From Skermanella rosea (lineage in GTDB: Bacteria; Pseudomonadota; Alphaproteobacteria; Azospirillales; Azospirillaceae): a DNA stretch of 64,000 nucleotides. Position numbers and translations under genes: made by a program. Where the stretch lies: positions 1,809,001 to 1,873,000 of the forward strand of contig NZ_CP086111.1 of the NCBI RefSeq assembly GCF_016806835.2. The letters run 5' to 3'. This document shows, in pieces, positions 15,560 through 24,259 of the stretch. The stretch's first letter is position 1. Every line of letters begins with the position of its first letter. Under the pieces are notes generated by a model. It was not told the origin of the DNA, searched no databases, and saw nothing but the letters and a program-made list of their open reading frames with translations.

Positions 15560-17059
15560 TCAGCCCATGTTCAGGATGATCGTCTTCTTGTGGGTGAAAT
15601 GTTCCAGCATGGCCTCCAGGGAAGCCTCCTTGCCGAGTCCGGACTGCTTGACGCCGCCATAGCTGAGGCCGGGCTGGACAACGAGATTCTGGTTGACCTG
15701 GACGAAGCCGGCCTCCAGCCGCTGGGTGGCGTCCAGCGCGGTGCGCAGGTCGCGGGTCCAGATGGTGGCGGCCAGCCCGTACTCGCTGTCGTTGGCCTGT
15801 TCGATCGCGCTGTCGTAGTCGGTGAAGCGGATGATGCAGGTGACCGGGCCGAAGATCTCCTCCCGCGCCAGCCGGCTGTCGTTGCCGAGGCCGGTGAAGA
15901 TGACGGGGCGGACGAACAGGCCCTTGGCGAGCCTCGGGTCGTCCGGCATGGCCGAGCAGGCGTGCGCGGTGGCGCCGGGGGTCGCGGTGCCGAGCTGGAT
16001 GTAGGAGTTCACCTTCTCGAACTGCTGGGGCGAGACGATGGTGCCGATGTCGGTGGCCTCGTCCAGCGGGTCGCCCATCCTCATGGCGTCGACGCGGGCC
16101 TTCAGGCGGCTGACGAACTCGTCATGGACGCTGTCATGGACGAAGATGCGGCTGGCCGCCGTGCAGCTCTGCCCCTGGCGGGTGAAGCGCATGCCGGCCA
16201 CGGCGCCGTCGATCGCCTTGTCCAGGTCGGCGTCGCCCATCACGATCATGGGGCTCTTGCCGCCCAGCTCCAGCGTGACCGGGATCAGCTTCTCGGCCGC
16301 CGCCCGGTAGATGATCTTCCCGGTCTCGACCGAGCCGGTGAAGGTGACCTTGCCGACCTTGGGGTGGGCGACCAGCGGCCCGCCGCATTCCGGTCCCTGG
16401 CCGGACAGGATGTTGAACACGCCCTTGGGCAGGATCGTGTTCATGATCTGGCAGGTGCGCAGCACGGCCAGCGGCGCCTCCTCCGCCGACTTGACCACCA
16501 CCGTGTTGCCCGCGACCAGCGCCGGCGCGATCTTCAGCGCCATCAGCATCATCGGGACGTTCCACGGGATGATGGCGCCGATCACGCCGATCGGGTCGCG
16601 CTGGGTGACGGTCAGCATCTTCGGGTTGAAGGGAACGGATTCGCCCTTCAGCTCGGAGCCCAGGCCGCCGTAGAAGACGAAGGCGTCGGCCAGCACGCCG
16701 GACTCGACCCGGCTCTCGGTGCGCAGCGCCTTGCCGGTCTCCAGCGCCACCAGGCGGGCCAGTTCCTCGGCATGGTCGGTCAGGCGGCGGCCGCATTCGG
16801 TGACCAGACGGCCGCGCTCGCGGGCGGTCAGCTTCGACCAGGACTTCTGCGCGGCATGGGCCGATTGGACCGCGACATCCACGTCGATCGCCTCGCCCTC
16901 CGCCGCGTCCGCGATGGTGGCGCCGGTCGCGGGATTGACCACGGCGAAGGTCCTGCCGGAGCGCGCGGGCACCAGTTCCCCGTCGATCAGCAGCTTGCCC
17001 GACAGCTCCCGTGCCAGCGCGTGGGGGTCCAGGTTGGGGGTGAGGGTTTGCGGTGCCAC
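15560..17059 (-). CDS. NAD(P)-dependent aldehyde dehydrogenase
   Basis: A 499-residue ALDH-superfamily enzyme oxidising an aldehyde to the acid. Visible motifs are IGVIGAIIPWNVPMMLMALK (the N of the PWN motif helps form the oxyanion hole), VTLELGGKSP with the general-base Glu, and RQGQSCTAASRIF with the catalytic Cys. C-terminal EEIFGPVTCIIRF completes the fold. I chose a GTG start at 17059, since a perfect AGGAGG lies at 17067-17072 seven bases upstream; the ATG further out at 17128 lacks one. It heads an apparent operon with the penicillin acylase and ilvA genes. The substrate is unknown. Confidence 0.92.
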   Translation of the reverse strand: MAPQTLTPNLDPHALARELSGKLLIDGELVPARSGRTFAVVNPATGATIADAAEGEAIDVDVAVQSAHAAQKSWSKLTARERGRLVTECGRRLTDHAEELARLVALETGKALRTESRVESGVLADAFVFYGGLGSELKGESVPFNPKMLTVTQRDPIGVIGAIIPWNVPMMLMALKIAPALVAGNTVVVKSAEEAPLAVLRTCQIMNTILPKGVFNILSGQGPECGGPLVAHPKVGKVTFTGSVETGKIIYRAAAEKLIPVTLELGGKSPMIVMGDADLDKAIDGAVAGMRFTRQGQSCTAASRIFVHDSVHDEFVSRLKARVDAMRMGDPLDEATDIGTIVSPQQFEKVNSYIQLGTATPGATAHACSAMPDDPRLAKGLFVRPVIFTGLGNDSRLAREEIFGPVTCIIRFTDYDSAIEQANDSEYGLAATIWTRDLRTALDATQRLEAGFVQVNQNLVVQPGLSYGGVKQSGLGKEASLEAMLEHFTHKKTIILNMG

Positions 17060-17391
17060 GATCGATCCTCCTGATTTTCTTGGCCTTCGCCGCGCCGTCG
17101 CCAGGGATCGGCGAGCGGCCGGCGGCATGGCGTCCTTGTAGCACCCGGCCGGGCTCGCGGAAACGGCTGCATTGCAGCATCACGGTCCCGGCTGTCAAGC
17201 GGGGCTATGCCGAAGAGAAGTTCAGGCTTGTGTGTAAAATGAAGTACAAATGCAGGGAGGGTGCCTTATTAACTGAGTCTTTACCCTGGAAAAATCATAA
17301 AGCGATCAATATCGCTCCCGTGGCGGGCGAGGCAGGTGACGGTCGGCTCTTTCCGTCATCGACAGAGCATTTTTCCAGTACATCCTGAACG
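17060..17391. promoter_or_regulatory. Divergent promoter region and long leader of the decarboxylase gene
   Basis: This 332-base gap separates the aldehyde dehydrogenase and decarboxylase genes. It is clearly AT-richer than the genes around it at about 17210-17310 (TGTGTAAAATGAAGTACAAA). A small hairpin (GACGG...CCGTC) lies at about 17338-17357, close to the decarboxylase start. Alphaproteobacterial decarboxylases of this kind are known to be preceded by the structured speF RNA motif. I cannot confirm that motif by eye, so this is only a place to test. Confidence 0.4.
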
Positions 17392-18642
17392 ATGGAACGC
17401 GCGCCCATGTCTTTGCCCTTCACCGCTCCCCTTGCCGCTCACGAGCATGCCGTCTATGCGGATGCGGCCGCGATGGTCGCGGCGCTTCGGCCGGAACAGC
17501 CGGTCTACTGCATCCGCCCGCACGTCCTGAGGGAAGCGGCCCGGCACTTCGTCGAGACGTTCCCCGGCAAGGTCCTCTATGCGGTGAAGTGCAACGCGGA
17601 GCCGGCGTTCCTCGATGCCCTGCACGAGGGCGGCATCCGCCACTTCGACACCGCGTCGCTGCCCGAGATCTCGGTCGTCGCCGAGCGGTTCGCCGACACC
17701 ACCTCCTATTTCATGCATCCGGTCAAGCAGCGGGGCGGCATCCGCGCGGCCTACGGGCAGCACGGCGTCCGCCACTTCGTGGTCGATCATGCCGACGAAC
17801 TGGCGAAGGTCATGGTGGAGACGGGCGGGGCCGCCGACGCGGTGATCGTCGTCCGGCTGGCGACGGCGCGAGGCGCCGCGATCTATGACCTGGGGGGCAA
17901 GTTCGGGGCGTCCCCGGCGCAGGCCGCGGCGTTGCTGAGGCAGGCCCACGGGGCGGGGCGCAGGGTCGGCCTGTCGTTCCATGTCGGCTCGCAGTGCCTG
18001 ACGCCGGGGTCCTACACGGCGGCCCTGCGGCTCGCGGCGCACACGCTCGACCTTGCCGGCGTGCCGCTGAGCGTGATCGACGTGGGCGGCGGCTTTCCCG
18101 TCGCCTATGTCGGCCTGCACCCGCCGCCGCTGGAGGACTATGTCGCCGCGATCCGGGCCGGGCTGGCCGGGATGGACCTGCCGGCGGAGTGCGAGCTGTG
18201 GTGCGAGCCCGGCCGGGCGCTGGTCGCCGCCGGCGCGTCGCTGGTGGTCCGGGTCGAGCTTCGCCGCGACAATTTCCTGTACATCAACGACGGCGTCTAC
18301 GGCAGCCTGTCCGACCTGAAATATGCCGGGCTGCGCTTCCCCATGCGCGTGCTGCGGCCGGCCGGGGACCGGGTCGAGGTGCTGGAGGAGGACCTGGGGG
18401 AGTTCAGTCTGTTCGGGCCGACCTGCGATGCGGTCGACGTGATGGAAGGCCCTTACCGGCTGGCGGCCGACGTGCGGGAGGGCGACTATATCGAGATCGG
18501 GCAGGCCGGGGCCTATACGCTGGAGCTGCGCACCGACTTCAACGGCTTCTGCCCCGACCGCTTCGTGGAGGTCGGCGACGACGCCTTCCTGCCGACGGCC
18601 GGGATGGAGCCGGTTCCGTTCCTGAGCGCCGCCGCCGAGTAG
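17392..18642 (+). CDS. Fold-III PLP-dependent ornithine/lysine decarboxylase
   Basis: A 416-residue alanine-racemase-fold decarboxylase, making putrescine or cadaverine. PLP Lys is in VLYAVKCNAEP. Further marks are SFHVGSQCL, VIDVGGGFP, the phosphate-binding WCEPGRALVA, GPTCDAVDV with the catalytic Cys from the other subunit, and a late GQAGAYTLE. It is typical of alphaproteobacterial bifunctional ornithine/lysine decarboxylases; Orn versus Lys versus carboxynorspermidine preference cannot be fixed by eye. The start is either 17392 or the ATG 15 bases later (MSLPFTAPL); neither has a strong ribosome-binding site. It is divergent from the aldehyde dehydrogenase operon. Confidence 0.88.
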   Translation: MERAPMSLPFTAPLAAHEHAVYADAAAMVAALRPEQPVYCIRPHVLREAARHFVETFPGKVLYAVKCNAEPAFLDALHEGGIRHFDTASLPEISVVAERFADTTSYFMHPVKQRGGIRAAYGQHGVRHFVVDHADELAKVMVETGGAADAVIVVRLATARGAAIYDLGGKFGASPAQAAALLRQAHGAGRRVGLSFHVGSQCLTPGSYTAALRLAAHTLDLAGVPLSVIDVGGGFPVAYVGLHPPPLEDYVAAIRAGLAGMDLPAECELWCEPGRALVAAGASLVVRVELRRDNFLYINDGVYGSLSDLKYAGLRFPMRVLRPAGDRVEVLEEDLGEFSLFGPTCDAVDVMEGPYRLAADVREGDYIEIGQAGAYTLELRTDFNGFCPDRFVEVGDDAFLPTAGMEPVPFLSAAAE

Positions 18643-18737
18643 GGCGCCGGCAGGGCCGGCATCATGCCGCATGGGCGGGCAGGCGGAAATCGGGTTCCAT
18701 CCGGCGCCCCGCCTCCTGCCATGGTATGCGCCGCCCG

Positions 18738-19697
18738 ATGTCCGCCGTCCACGACTCGCTGTTCCGCGCCCTGATCGACGATCCGGTGCGGGCCGGCGTC
18801 CTGATCCGCGATTTTCTGCCGCCGGACATCGCCGCGCGGCTGGCCGACAAGCCGCCGACGCTGCTGGACGGCAGCTTCGTCGATCCGGAACTGAACCCGA
18901 GCCAGAGCGACCGGCTGTTCAGCGTCGCGCTGCGCGCCGGCGGGTTCGCGCTGCTTTACATCCTGATCGAGCACAAGAGCTTTCCCGACCCGATGACGCC
19001 GATCCAGGTGCTGCGGTACCGGGCGGAGATCTGGCGCCGCTTCGCCGAGGCGGCCGGCCGGGGCAAGCTGCGGCTGCCGCCGATCATCCCGATGGTCTTC
19101 TACCATGGCAGGGGACCGTGGAACGTGCCGACGTCGGTGACCGCCTGCCTGGACGCCGACGAGGACCTGAAGCAGGTGCCGGGCGACATGGGATACATCC
19201 TGTGCGACCTCGGGCCGATCCCCGACGCCGAGCTGTCGTCCGACGACGAGGTCCGTGCCGGGCTGCTGGCGCTCAAGCATGTCTTCCGCTCCGGCGATCC
19301 GGAAGCCCTGCTGGGGGAGATCCTGTCCGCGCTGCGCAGCGGAACGACCTTTGAGGAGCAGTTGATCCGCTATATGATCCTGACCTATCCGGCCATCACG
19401 GCAGACCTGTTGTCCAGGGTCGCGCGTCGGGTCGATCCGCATCGGGAGGGGAAATTGATATCGCTCGCTGCACAGGAATGGCTCCGCCAAGGTGAGGAGA
19501 AGGGGATCGCCATCGGTGTCGCCAAGGGGAAGGCCGATACGATCCTGATGTTTCTTGAGTCGCGGTTCGGACCGGTTCCGCCCGGGGTTGAGGATCGCGT
19601 CCGCGGATCGGCGCCGGAGGAAATGGACCGCCTGTTCCGCCGGGCCATGACGGCGTCCTCGCTCGACGAACTGTTCTCCGGCGAACCTCGGCACTGA
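18738..19697 (+). CDS. Rpn family recombination-promoting nuclease / PD-(D/E)XK transposase-like protein
   Basis: A 319-residue protein of the family once called transposase_31. It opens MSAVHDSLFRALIDDPVRAG. The nuclease core is seen in NPSQSDRLFSVAL (catalytic Asp) and LLYILIEHKSFPD (E-x-K), followed by MTPIQVLRYRAEIW and PPIIPMVFYHGRGPWNVP, all family phrases. Members are DNA endonucleases that raise recombination in E. coli and move between genomes. The frame is intact and codon use is normal. The start at 18738 matches the family; an ATG twelve bases earlier is also in frame. No terminal inverted repeats were seen. Confidence 0.88.
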   Translation: MSAVHDSLFRALIDDPVRAGVLIRDFLPPDIAARLADKPPTLLDGSFVDPELNPSQSDRLFSVALRAGGFALLYILIEHKSFPDPMTPIQVLRYRAEIWRRFAEAAGRGKLRLPPIIPMVFYHGRGPWNVPTSVTACLDADEDLKQVPGDMGYILCDLGPIPDAELSSDDEVRAGLLALKHVFRSGDPEALLGEILSALRSGTTFEEQLIRYMILTYPAITADLLSRVARRVDPHREGKLISLAAQEWLRQGEEKGIAIGVAKGKADTILMFLESRFGPVPPGVEDRVRGSAPEEMDRLFRRAMTASSLDELFSGEPRH

Positions 19698-19767
19698 CGC
19701 GCACGCGCGCGCGTGTCCCGTCGCGCCGCCGTTGGAACGGCGGCGCCGGTGTGCTACGTTTTTATGT

Positions 19768-20640
19768 ATGCACGCTTATCGAGAAAAGAGCCTTCGCGGG
19801 CTGAACGTCGCCGGCTTCCACCGGGTCGGCTATACCGAGTGGGGACCGGAGCGTTCCGACCGGACGGTCGTCTGCGTCCACGGGCTGACCCGCAACTCCC
19901 ACGACTTCGATTGGGTGGCGCCGGTGCTGGCGGCGCAGGGCTTTCGGGTGGTCTGCCCCGACGTCGCGGGACGCGGGCGGAGCGGGTGGCTGCCGGTCGC
20001 GGCGTCCTACGGCTTTCCCCAGTATCTCGCCGACATGACGGCGCTGGTCGCCCGCCTCGACGTGGAGAGGGTGGACTGGGTCGGGACCTCGATGGGAGGC
20101 ATCATCGGGATGATGCTGGCGGCCCAGCCCGACACGCCGGTCGCGCGGCTGGTGATCAACGATGTGGGAGCCTTCATCCCGGCAACGGCGCTGCAGGCGA
20201 TCAATGCCTATGTCTCGGAGCAGCCGGCGTTCGACGATGTCGCCGATGTCGAGAGGGAACTGCGGGCGCGGCTGACCGGCTATGCGCCGGTGACCGACGC
20301 GCAATGGCGCCGGCTCGCCGAGGTCGAGGCTCGGCGCGACGACGACGGCAGGCTGAGGCTCGGCTACGATCCCGCCATCGGCGCCGCGATGGCGGCGGCC
20401 GGGCCGGCCAAGGACGTCGATCTCTGGCCGCTCTACGACCGCATCTCCTGTCCGACGCTGCTCCTGCGCGGCGCCGACAGCGCATTGCTGACGGCCGGCA
20501 CGGCCCGCGAGATGACGGAGCGCGGACCGCGCGCCAAGCTGGTGGAATTCGCCGGGGTCGGGCATGCTCCGCCGCTCATGTCGGACGATCAGATCGCGGC
20601 CGTCCGCGATTTCCTCGTCCAAGGGACGGAGCACCGATGA
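19768..20640 (+). CDS. Alpha/beta hydrolase
   Basis: A 290-residue hydrolase of the alpha/beta fold. VVCVHGLTRNSHDFDWVAP is the oxyanion-hole strand, VDWVGTSMGGIIGMML holds the nucleophile Ser, ISCPTLLLRGADSALL leads to the acid, and VGHAPPLMSD has the catalytic His. The substrate is unknown; the closest general resemblance is to small ester or C-C hydrolases. The start MHAYREKSLRG at 19768 is the best of two nearby ATGs, the other being out of frame. The next gene begins in its stop codon (ATGA), so the two are translated together. Confidence 0.85.
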   Translation: MHAYREKSLRGLNVAGFHRVGYTEWGPERSDRTVVCVHGLTRNSHDFDWVAPVLAAQGFRVVCPDVAGRGRSGWLPVAASYGFPQYLADMTALVARLDVERVDWVGTSMGGIIGMMLAAQPDTPVARLVINDVGAFIPATALQAINAYVSEQPAFDDVADVERELRARLTGYAPVTDAQWRRLAEVEARRDDDGRLRLGYDPAIGAAMAAAGPAKDVDLWPLYDRISCPTLLLRGADSALLTAGTAREMTERGPRAKLVEFAGVGHAPPLMSDDQIAAVRDFLVQGTEHR

Positions 20641-21098
20641 CAGCATTTCCGATACCGAGACCGGCGCAGTCGGCCTGCGAAGGCTTCGACGACGACCAGA
20701 CCCGCCTGTTCGACAGCCTGGTTGAAATCCTGGCCGAAGAGCCGACATGGAAGCAGCGCCGCGCGGTGTTCTTCCAGATCATCGAGCGGCTGCGCAAGGC
20801 CTTCGACCGGAACCGGCAGGACCCGGACAGCCGCGGCGACATTCCGTTCATCGCCGTGCTGCCGCTCCACATCGGCGCGATCCTGGAAAAGATGGGCGAG
20901 GAGGAGATGATGTCGGTCGATCAGGCCGCATTCTACCTCCTGTCGATCCATCCCGAGCACCAGCAGGCGGCCGACCAATGGATTCAGGGCGACAAGGCCA
21001 ACCTGAAGGCCATGACGAAGTTCATCGACACCAATCCCTTCTACGCCGCACTGCACCGCTCCTATGAACAGTATTCCGCCGAACCCGACGACCGCTGA
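20637..21098 (+). CDS. Hypothetical protein, 153 residues
   Basis: I do not recognise this protein. It is mostly helical, with LFDSLVEILAEEPTWKQRRA, FFQIIERLRKAFDRNRQDPD, PFIAVLPLHIGAILEKMGEE and AAFYLLSIHPEHQQAADQWI. There is no signal peptide and no metal-binding cluster. It sits between two alpha/beta hydrolases: its ATG overlaps the stop of the first, and its last 35 bases overlap the start of the second. It is almost certainly co-translated with both. Confidence 0.75.
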   Translation: MTAFPIPRPAQSACEGFDDDQTRLFDSLVEILAEEPTWKQRRAVFFQIIERLRKAFDRNRQDPDSRGDIPFIAVLPLHIGAILEKMGEEEMMSVDQAAFYLLSIHPEHQQAADQWIQGDKANLKAMTKFIDTNPFYAALHRSYEQYSAEPDDR

Positions 21099-22179
21099 GA
21101 CCGCTGGCGAAGCCGGCGGCGCCACCGTGCCCGTGGACCTGACGTCCGCCGTGGCCGCGGCACCGTTCGACTTCCCGTCCTTCACGCCGCGTGCCCCCTG
21201 GTGGGGCGCCGATCTCCAGACCGTGCGCAGCGTGCTGATGCGGCAGCGCTACCGGCCGGAGGACCACCCGCAGAAGCAGATGCGATTCCGCATGCCGGAC
21301 GGCACCGGCGACGTGCTCCATGCGACCCTGAACCAGCCGGCCGAACCGGCCGGTGACCTGCCGCTGGCCGTCCTGGTCCACGGGCTGACCGGCTGCACCG
21401 AGAGCCATTACATGCGGGCGAGCGCGGCGGTGCTGCTGCGCCGGGGCATGAGGGTGCTGCGCGTCAACCTGCGCGGCGCCGGGCCGTCGCGCCCGTTCTG
21501 CCAGGAGCAGTACCATGCCGGCCGGACGGAGGACCTGCGGAGCGTCCTGGCCCAGATTCCCGAGCCGCTGACCCGGTCGGGCATCGTGCTGGTCGGCTAC
21601 TCGCTGGGCGCCAACCTGACGCTGAAGCTTCTGGGCGAGGGGACGCCCGCCGGGGTGGTCGCCGCCGCGGCGGTGTCGGCGCCGATCGACCTGTCCGAGA
21701 CCAGCCGGCGCATGATGAGCCGCCGCAACTTCTTCTATCATCGCCGGGTCGTCGCCCGCATGAAGGAGGAAGTGCTGGGCATGCCGATCCCGGAGCAGTA
21801 CAAGGCGGCCGTCCGCGAGGTGCGGAACTGCTACGAGTTCGACGACCGCTTCACCGGGCCGCGGAACGGCTGGCGCAGCGCCGACGAGTACCACCAGGTG
21901 AATTCGGCCGTCCGGTTCATGGGCGGCATCCGGGTCCCGACGCTGGTGATCCACGCGCTGGACGATCCCTGGATCCCGGCCGACGCCTATCTCAGCTTCG
22001 ACTGGAACTCCAATCCCGGGCTGACCCCGCTGCTGCCGCGAAGCGGCGGCCATGTCGGGTTCCACGGGGCCGGTGCCGACCCCTGGCATGACCAGTGCCT
22101 GGTGAAATTCCTGGAGGCAGTCGTCGGCCCGCTCGGCGAGGCGAACGTCCCGCTCAGCGCCGCCGCCCGGGCTGGCTGA
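21064..22179 (+). CDS. YheT-type alpha/beta hydrolase (AB-hydrolase 4 family)
   Basis: A 371-residue hydrolase of the YheT/ABHD1-like family. The hallmark start of the domain is FTPRAPWWGADLQTVRSVLM. LAVLVHGLTGCTESHYMRA supplies the oxyanion hole, GIVLVGYSLGANLTLKLLG the nucleophile Ser, VIHALDDPWIPAD the acid and GGHVGFHG the His. ABHD1-type members act on lipids or esters; the substrate here is unknown. The first ~40 residues are Ala/Pro-rich and look disordered. The ATG at 21064 is used because the next Met is far inside the domain. The end overlaps the convergent gene at 22154 by 26 bases. Confidence 0.87.
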   Translation: MNSIPPNPTTAETAGEAGGATVPVDLTSAVAAAPFDFPSFTPRAPWWGADLQTVRSVLMRQRYRPEDHPQKQMRFRMPDGTGDVLHATLNQPAEPAGDLPLAVLVHGLTGCTESHYMRASAAVLLRRGMRVLRVNLRGAGPSRPFCQEQYHAGRTEDLRSVLAQIPEPLTRSGIVLVGYSLGANLTLKLLGEGTPAGVVAAAAVSAPIDLSETSRRMMSRRNFFYHRRVVARMKEEVLGMPIPEQYKAAVREVRNCYEFDDRFTGPRNGWRSADEYHQVNSAVRFMGGIRVPTLVIHALDDPWIPADAYLSFDWNSNPGLTPLLPRSGGHVGFHGAGADPWHDQCLVKFLEAVVGPLGEANVPLSAAARAG

Positions 22180-22744
22180 CGTCGGTCTGGCTGAAGTCGG
22201 GCAGGCTGGGCGCCCTGGCGACCAGTCCCTCGACCATCCCGAGCGCAAGCTCCACCGCTTCCAGCAGGCCGGCGGCCTGGAGCGCCGCGTGCTCCGGCTG
22301 CGCGGTCACCCGGTCGCGGACTTCCGACAGGGTCCGCAGTTCCGGCAGGAACAGTTCGCGGGCGCCCAGCGGCAGGGCGTTCGACTTTCCAATCAGGGCA
22401 TAGAAGCGGGTGCTGGTCCGGACCAGCATCACGAGGACGGCGGCGTCGAGCCGCCGGAACTGCTCCCGCAGCTCCTCCGCCTGGTCATCCTCCATGCGGC
22501 CCAGCCGCTCCTCGATCAGGGCGATCAGCGCCTGGACCTCGTCCACCTTGGCCCGGAAACGGAAATAGGCGGTGTACGAGTCGCGGCTGGCTTCGCCGTG
22601 GGCCCGGTCGGCGAGCGTGGCGGCTTCCTTCGCCTGCTTCTCCAGTGCCGACAGCATCGAGGCGATCTCGCGCCGATCCGGAGCCTTCCTGATGAAGTGT
22701 CGCCTCAACTGAACGGATCCCGAATTGCCGATGCCGGACTGCAT
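22154..22744 (-). CDS. Hypothetical helical protein, 196 residues
   Basis: Not recognised. The protein is almost all helix and highly charged: MLSALEKQAKEAATLADRAH, then a coiled-coil-like VDEVQALIALIEERLGRMED and REQFRRLDAAVLVMLVRTST, followed by LPELRTLSEVRDRVTAQPE. There is no signal peptide or membrane helix. The frame has normal codon use, which supports a real gene despite the lack of homology. It is convergent with the YheT-type gene and overlaps its 3' end by 26 bases. Confidence 0.65.
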   Translation of the reverse strand: MQSGIGNSGSVQLRRHFIRKAPDRREIASMLSALEKQAKEAATLADRAHGEASRDSYTAYFRFRAKVDEVQALIALIEERLGRMEDDQAEELREQFRRLDAAVLVMLVRTSTRFYALIGKSNALPLGARELFLPELRTLSEVRDRVTAQPEHAALQAAGLLEAVELALGMVEGLVARAPSLPDFSQTDVSQPGRRR

Positions 22745-22766
22745 TCACCAGTCGGTATAGGAGCTT

Positions 22767-23183
22767 TCAGCAAGGGGTGAAATCGCTGCCGCCTTCGGCA
22801 TACCGTGGCAAATCAGCGCTCGCGTCCAGGGCCGGAACGGCGGCGCTGCACCAGCTATGGTGCCCTGGCTCGACCGCGTTCGGATCGTCGAGGGTCGCCA
22901 GGGTCACGTCGATGTTTTCGGGACCTTCCGTATAGTGGAAGGTGAGCTGGGTCCCGCAGGCGGAGCAGAACCGCCGGACCCCCTTGGGCGAGGATCGATA
23001 CTCGGCAGGCTCGCCGTCGGTGAACCGGAAATCCGATGTCCGCCAGGTTCCCCAGGCGACCACGGGCGCGCCGCTGGCGCGGCGGCAGAGGCTGCAGTGG
23101 CAGAACCCCGCTCCCTCCGCCGTGAGTTCGCCGTCGATCCGGTAGCGCACGGCGCCGCACAGGCACCCTCCCGTCAATACCAT
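22767..23183 (-). CDS. GFA family protein (glutathione-dependent formaldehyde-activating enzyme-like)
   Basis: A 138-residue zinc protein of the GFA/CENP-V fold. The cysteine pattern is complete: GGCLCGAVRYRI, then CHCSLCRRASGAP and RRFCSACGTQLTF, which bind two zinc ions in the founding enzyme. Most members have no proven activity, and formaldehyde chemistry should not be assumed. GGAGG lies five bases before the ATG at 23183, making it a better start than the ATG fifteen bases upstream. It is transcribed toward, and ends 22 bases before, the unknown helical gene. Confidence 0.88.
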   Translation of the reverse strand: MVLTGGCLCGAVRYRIDGELTAEGAGFCHCSLCRRASGAPVVAWGTWRTSDFRFTDGEPAEYRSSPKGVRRFCSACGTQLTFHYTEGPENIDVTLATLDDPNAVEPGHHSWCSAAVPALDASADLPRYAEGGSDFTPC

Positions 23184-23314
23184 CGCTTCCTCCACCAAGG
23201 CGGCTCGACATCGCCGAAAATTATCACCCTTCGGGCGTTGAACCCTTTTTGCCTCCTGGGTCGTTCCTCTTCAACGTTCTTGACCGGTCATTCAATCATG
23301 TGGGGGGAAATCGG

Positions 23315-24232
23315 ATGCAGTGGCGTGGGCGCCGGCAGAGTGACAACATCGAGGACCGGCGCGGCATGGGTCCGGTATCCGGGTCGGGCCTGCCGGGCGG
23401 CATGCTCGGCGGCCGGGGAATGCGGCGGGGCGGCTTCGGCCTCGTGGGGACGGTGGTGATCCTGCTGCTCGGGCTCGTGTTCGGTTTCGACCCCAGCTTC
23501 CTGCTGAACGGCGGGTCCGGTGGCCCCGGTGGTGGCTATGTGGAGGCGCCGCAGCCGCGCATGGGCACCGCCCCGGGACCGAGGTCGGGCGGGGACGAGG
23601 ATCTCGCCGACTTCGTCAGCGTCGTGCTGGCTGAGACGGAAGACGTCTGGGGCGACATCTTCGCCCAGTCGGGCCGGCGCTACGAGGAGCCGGTGCTGGT
23701 GCTGTTCAGCGGAACGGTCCAGTCGGCCTGCGGCTTCGCCCAGTCGGCCATGGGGCCGTTCTACTGCCCGGCCGACCGCAAGCTCTACATCGACCTGAGC
23801 TTCTACCGGGATCTGCGCACCCGGATGGGAGCGCCGGGCGATTTCGCCCAGGCCTATGTGGTCGCCCACGAGGTCGGGCACCATGTCCAGAACCTGCTGG
23901 GCGTCTCCGGTGATGTGCAGGCGGCCCAACGGCAGTCGTCGCGCAGCGACTCCAACGCGCTGTCGGTCCGCCTGGAGCTCCAGGCGGACTGCTTCGCCGG
24001 CATCTGGGCCTTCCACATGGCCCAGCAGGGACAGGTGCTGGAGCCGGGCGACATCGACGAGGCGCTGAACGCCGCCAGCGCGGTCGGCGACGACCGATTG
24101 CAGGAGCGGGCGACCGGCAGGATCACGCCCGACTCGTTCACCCACGGCAGCTCGGCCCAGCGGGTCGAGTGGTTCCGCCGCGGGCTTGAGTCGGGCGCGC
24201 CGACCTCGTGCGACACCTTCCAGGAGGGGTGA
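23315..24232 (+). CDS. YpfJ-type neutral zinc metallopeptidase
   Basis: A 305-residue protein of the putative neutral zinc metallopeptidase family. It opens MQWRGRRQSDNIEDRRG, a family signature, followed by a Gly-rich stretch and one membrane helix (FGLVGTVVILLLGLVFGF), then a Gly/Pro linker. The catalytic domain shows SACGFAQSAMGPFYCPAD, AYVVAHEVGHHVQNLLGV with the HExxH zinc site, and LELQADCFAGIWAF. It is probably anchored in the inner membrane with the domain outside. A run of G residues before the ATG at 23315 acts as ribosome-binding site. The biological substrate is unknown. Confidence 0.9.
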   Translation: MQWRGRRQSDNIEDRRGMGPVSGSGLPGGMLGGRGMRRGGFGLVGTVVILLLGLVFGFDPSFLLNGGSGGPGGGYVEAPQPRMGTAPGPRSGGDEDLADFVSVVLAETEDVWGDIFAQSGRRYEEPVLVLFSGTVQSACGFAQSAMGPFYCPADRKLYIDLSFYRDLRTRMGAPGDFAQAYVVAHEVGHHVQNLLGVSGDVQAAQRQSSRSDSNALSVRLELQADCFAGIWAFHMAQQGQVLEPGDIDEALNAASAVGDDRLQERATGRITPDSFTHGSSAQRVEWFRRGLESGAPTSCDTFQEG

Positions 24233-24259
24233 CATACGGTTGAACGTCTGTCTCCGGCG

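Noticed and set aside
23263-23279. GTTC...GTTC direct repeat upstream of the YpfJ-type gene, like a LexA box.
   Set aside because: The spacing is nine bases and not seven, so it does not fit the alphaproteobacterial LexA site.
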